Source: JBJHCA01 sp050485785 (GTDB lineage: Bacteria; Bacteroidota; Bacteroidia; Chitinophagales; Saprospiraceae). From it: a stretch of 64,000 nt of DNA. The stretch lies in assembly GCA_050485785.1 (NCBI GenBank), contig JBJHCA010000004.1:5983-69982 (forward strand). Direction: 5' to 3'. Numbering within the stretch: the first letter of the stretch is position 1; each line of letters starts with the position of its first letter. This document shows positions 62,353 through 64,000 of the stretch, in pieces. The translations under genes were made by a program, and so were the position numbers. The notes under the pieces were generated by a model. The model searched no databases, was not told the origin of the DNA, and worked only from the letters and a program-made list of their open reading frames with translations.

Positions 62353-63833
62353 CCTCCATAACTCAACATTTCAGATCTCTTCCCGCAATTGGAGCTTATT
62401 TTATCCTTTTCTCCATATTGTGTGTTTTGTTTGCGGTAGCTGGACAAAGCTATGTTCCGCTCATTTTTCCGCCGGCCATCTGGCTGGTTTGGGTCACTAC
62501 TTATAATTACAGGTTCACATTTGTTCTTATGCTGGCCTCCATTCCTGTTTCAAAGGAAATAAGATTTGTGGAGTTAGGCCTGGGAACTGATCTGCCAATA
62601 GAACCGATAATAGTAGGTCTGGCTGTTGTAACCATTTTTCTCATGCTGACCCGGCCGCAACGATTCGATGCCGGCTTTCTTTTGCATCCCGTATCTTTGC
62701 TGCTGGCTCTCCATTTTATCTGGATTTGCGTAAGTGCCATTTACTCGGTTGAATGGTTCGTTTCTCTCAAGTTCACTTTGGCCAAAGCGTGGTATATACT
62801 CAGTTTTTTTGTGCTGGCCGGGATGCTGATGAAAAGTGAAAAAGATTTCCGGCATTTCTGCAATGTGGTGTTCTACGTGCTTCTTTTTACTGTGGTAGTC
62901 GTCATGTTCAGGCACGCATATTACGGCTTTAGCTTTGCCGATGTCAACAAAGTGATGTGGCCGTTTTACCGCAATCATGTGAGTTATGCAGCAATTATGG
63001 CCATCCTGCTCCCCATCATCGCACTCAGCAGGTACTGGTACCCTAAAGGATCATTCCAACGCTGGGGAATTACTGCGTTTACTCTTTTTTTTCTGGTTGC
63101 CATCTATCTTTCCTATACACGTACTGCTTATATTGCCATTGCCATTGCAGCAGGAGCAGCACTAATTATGCATTTGAAGTTAATAAGGCCTGTTCTTCTT
63201 GTTTCATTGATAGCTCTTTGTTGTGCAATCACCTACATCAGTATCGAAAACCGATATCTGGAGTTCGCCCCGGACTACACTAAAACCATCACGCATAAGA
63301 GCTTCGACAATTTATTGGAAGCTACCTATAAAGGCGAAGATATTTCGACCATGGAACGAGTGTACCGCTGGGTGGCCGGTGCTTTCATGTTTCAGGAATA
63401 CCCGCTTTCAGGATTTGGGCCCAATAATTTTTACCCATATTACAAAGCCTACACCGTAAGGAGTTTTGAAACCTATGTGAGCGACAACCCCGAGCAGTCA
63501 GGCATCCACAGCTATTACCTCATGGTTTTGGTTGAACAGGGAATTCCGGGGTTTGTCATTTTCATGTTGCTCACACTGGTTCCCCTGGTCTATGCAGAAA
63601 GGATTTATCACCAAAGTACCAATAAAAACCGCAAGCTGGCAGTGCTGATGGTTTTTACCTCACTGGTGGTTATTGATGCATATATCATCATCAACGATAT
63701 GCTGGAAACCGATAAAGTGGGGAGTTTCTATTTCCTCTTCCTGGCAACCCTTGTCCGCATGGATGTGCTCAACAGACGGGAAAAGCAAAACAAAGAGATA
63801 TCTACAAAAAACAACAACGCTGTAGTGCGTTAA
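62349..63833 (+). CDS. O-antigen ligase/polymerase family membrane protein
   Basis: 494 residues with about 11-12 transmembrane segments. The long periplasmic loop near residues 310-385 carries the family's YRWVAGAFMFQEYPLSGFGPNNFYP and GIHSYYLMVLVEQGIPGF segments, as in WaaL/Wzy proteins; ligase and polymerase cannot be separated by sequence. The gene starts inside the wzz stop (ATGA). Two copies of the dispersed element fall inside it: an exact one within a transmembrane segment (IALCC) and an inverted one in the hydrophilic C-terminal tail. Confidence 0.85.
   Translation: MTSITQHFRSLPAIGAYFILFSILCVLFAVAGQSYVPLIFPPAIWLVWVTTYNYRFTFVLMLASIPVSKEIRFVELGLGTDLPIEPIIVGLAVVTIFLMLTRPQRFDAGFLLHPVSLLLALHFIWICVSAIYSVEWFVSLKFTLAKAWYILSFFVLAGMLMKSEKDFRHFCNVVFYVLLFTVVVVMFRHAYYGFSFADVNKVMWPFYRNHVSYAAIMAILLPIIALSRYWYPKGSFQRWGITAFTLFFLVAIYLSYTRTAYIAIAIAAGAALIMHLKLIRPVLLVSLIALCCAITYISIENRYLEFAPDYTKTITHKSFDNLLEATYKGEDISTMERVYRWVAGAFMFQEYPLSGFGPNNFYPYYKAYTVRSFETYVSDNPEQSGIHSYYLMVLVEQGIPGFVIFMLLTLVPLVYAERIYHQSTNKNRKLAVLMVFTSLVVIDAYIIINDMLETDKVGSFYFLFLATLVRMDVLNRREKQNKEISTKNNNAVVR
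63210..63227 (+). repeat. Dispersed element, copy F (in ligase coding sequence)
   Basis: GATAGCTCTTTGTTGTGC, identical to the core of copy A over 18 bases, in frame as IALCC of a transmembrane helix. Confidence 0.7.
63785..63811 (-). repeat. Dispersed element, inverted copy H (end of ligase gene)
   Basis: On the plus strand GCAAAACAAAGAGATATC continues into an A-tract. It matches the reverse complement of copy A at 24 of 27-28 positions. It encodes the hydrophilic tail QNKEIST. Confidence 0.6.
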
Positions 63834-63883
63834 CCGGATCCGAACGCTATTCCTGCAAGGCTCAGTTTATAGACCAGAACACA

Positions 63884-63918
63884 ATAAAAAAAGGTTGCAA
63901 GTTTCAGTTCGCAACCTT
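63884..63918 (-). terminator. Intrinsic terminator of tRNA-Pro
   Basis: Minus strand: AAGGTTGC stem (63918-63911) pairs with GCAACCTT (63898-63891) across a 12-base loop, followed by a run of T (63892-63886). It lies just downstream of the tRNA gene. Confidence 0.75.
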
Positions 63919-63931
63919 CTGTCTTTCAATG

Positions 63932-64000
63932 TCGAGGTGACTGGACTTGAACCAGCGACCACACGCCCCCCAGACGTGTACTCTACCAACTGAGCTACAC
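63932..64000 (-). tRNA. tRNA-Pro (GGG), 5' end cut by window edge
   Basis: The minus strand shows the cloverleaf: acceptor remnant GTG, TAGCTCAG D-arm with GG, anticodon arm CACGT-CTGGGGG-GCGTG giving anticodon GGG at 34-36 (proline codons CCC/CCU) with G37, a GCTGG-TTCAAGT-CCAGT T-arm, and the 3' acceptor half CACCTCG followed by discriminator A. About four 5' bases lie outside the window. The 3' CCA is not encoded, so it must be added afterwards. Confidence 0.93.

Noticed and set aside
9523..63227. Dispersed TAGCTCTTTGT element as a -7 promoter box
   Set aside because: The consensus needs TAnnTTTG; here four bases separate TA from TTTG, and most copies lie 3' of genes or inside them with no TTG at the right distance.
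9523..63227. Dispersed element as an intrinsic terminator or integron attC site
   Set aside because: No inverted repeat is present, the T-tract precedes rather than follows the core, and the GTTRRRY core of attC is absent.
1..64000. Alternative genetic code explaining the internal stops
   Set aside because: TAA, TAG and TGA all end intact genes elsewhere in the window.
1..64000. CRISPR array, phage, transposase or defence island
   Set aside because: No regular repeat-spacer pattern, no transposase, integrase or capsid genes and no known defence proteins were found; gene content is core metabolism and envelope.

Overview
The window is about 64 kb of a Bacteroidota chromosome, most likely a draft genome or metagenome scaffold because it contains three 10-N joins. 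The assignment rests on gliding genes (gldA, gldF, gldG and a GldC-type gene), a type IX secretion C-terminal domain, bacillithiol synthase BshC, a TamB/DUF490 giant, Bacteroidota-type -33/-7 promoters (TTG with TAnnTTTG), DUF4199, DUF4340 and DUF3109 proteins, and LPS genes (waaA, wzx/wzz/ligase). No phage, insertion sequence, CRISPR array or rRNA was seen.

Layout. 0-8 kb: truncated ubiX, a tandem pair of exported thioredoxin-fold proteins, a broken acetate kinase-PduL fusion gene, bshC, yqgE, a DUF4199 protein, fabD and folE. 8-18.6 kb: PHP phosphoesterase, a cation-efflux pump divergent from an M42 peptidase, an exported orphan protein, rdgB with a coupled orphan gene, ilvE, two YdeI/DUF1801 genes, hslR, a PPK2 kinase, a DUF58 protein and trxA with a clear terminator. 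18.9-32.8 kb: tamB, tsaD, a CPBP protease, gldC, a TPMT-like methyltransferase, an S51 peptidase with a type IX sorting domain, TPR proteins, a class C beta-lactamase-fold hydrolase and a sodium:solute symporter. 32.8-40 kb: a duplicated beta-helix lipoprotein and the gldA-gldF-gldG-DUF4340-zinc phospholipase-like operon. 40-48.9 kb: DUF3109, fahA, an NAD-dependent epimerase, a class II aldolase coupled to mtnA, an enoyl-CoA hydratase, an M61 peptidase and an HMA-MauE fusion. 49-64 kb: surface polysaccharide and LPS genes (rfbB, uxs, ugd, a DegT aminotransferase, waaA, FkbM, wzx, wzz, O-antigen ligase) around gltX, a polysaccharide deacetylase and a TrmH-family methyltransferase, ending in tRNA-Pro(GGG).

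The most interesting unexplained signal is a dispersed short element with core GATAGCTCTTTGTTGTGC, often preceded by a T-tract. The exact 11-mer TAGCTCTTTGT occurs six times, all on the + strand. Several near copies, two of them in the opposite orientation and matching over 22-24 bases, extend the family. Most copies sit just 3' of genes or between genes, but three fall inside coding sequence. Second is the AckA-PduL fusion gene, whose single reading frame is interrupted by two in-frame stop codons and whose kinase half lacks conserved catalytic residues while the PduL half looks intact. Third, two of the three N-gaps are overlap artefacts. Collapsing the duplicated flanks restores one reading frame in each case, giving an S51 peptidase with a sorting domain and an HMA-MauE fusion protein.
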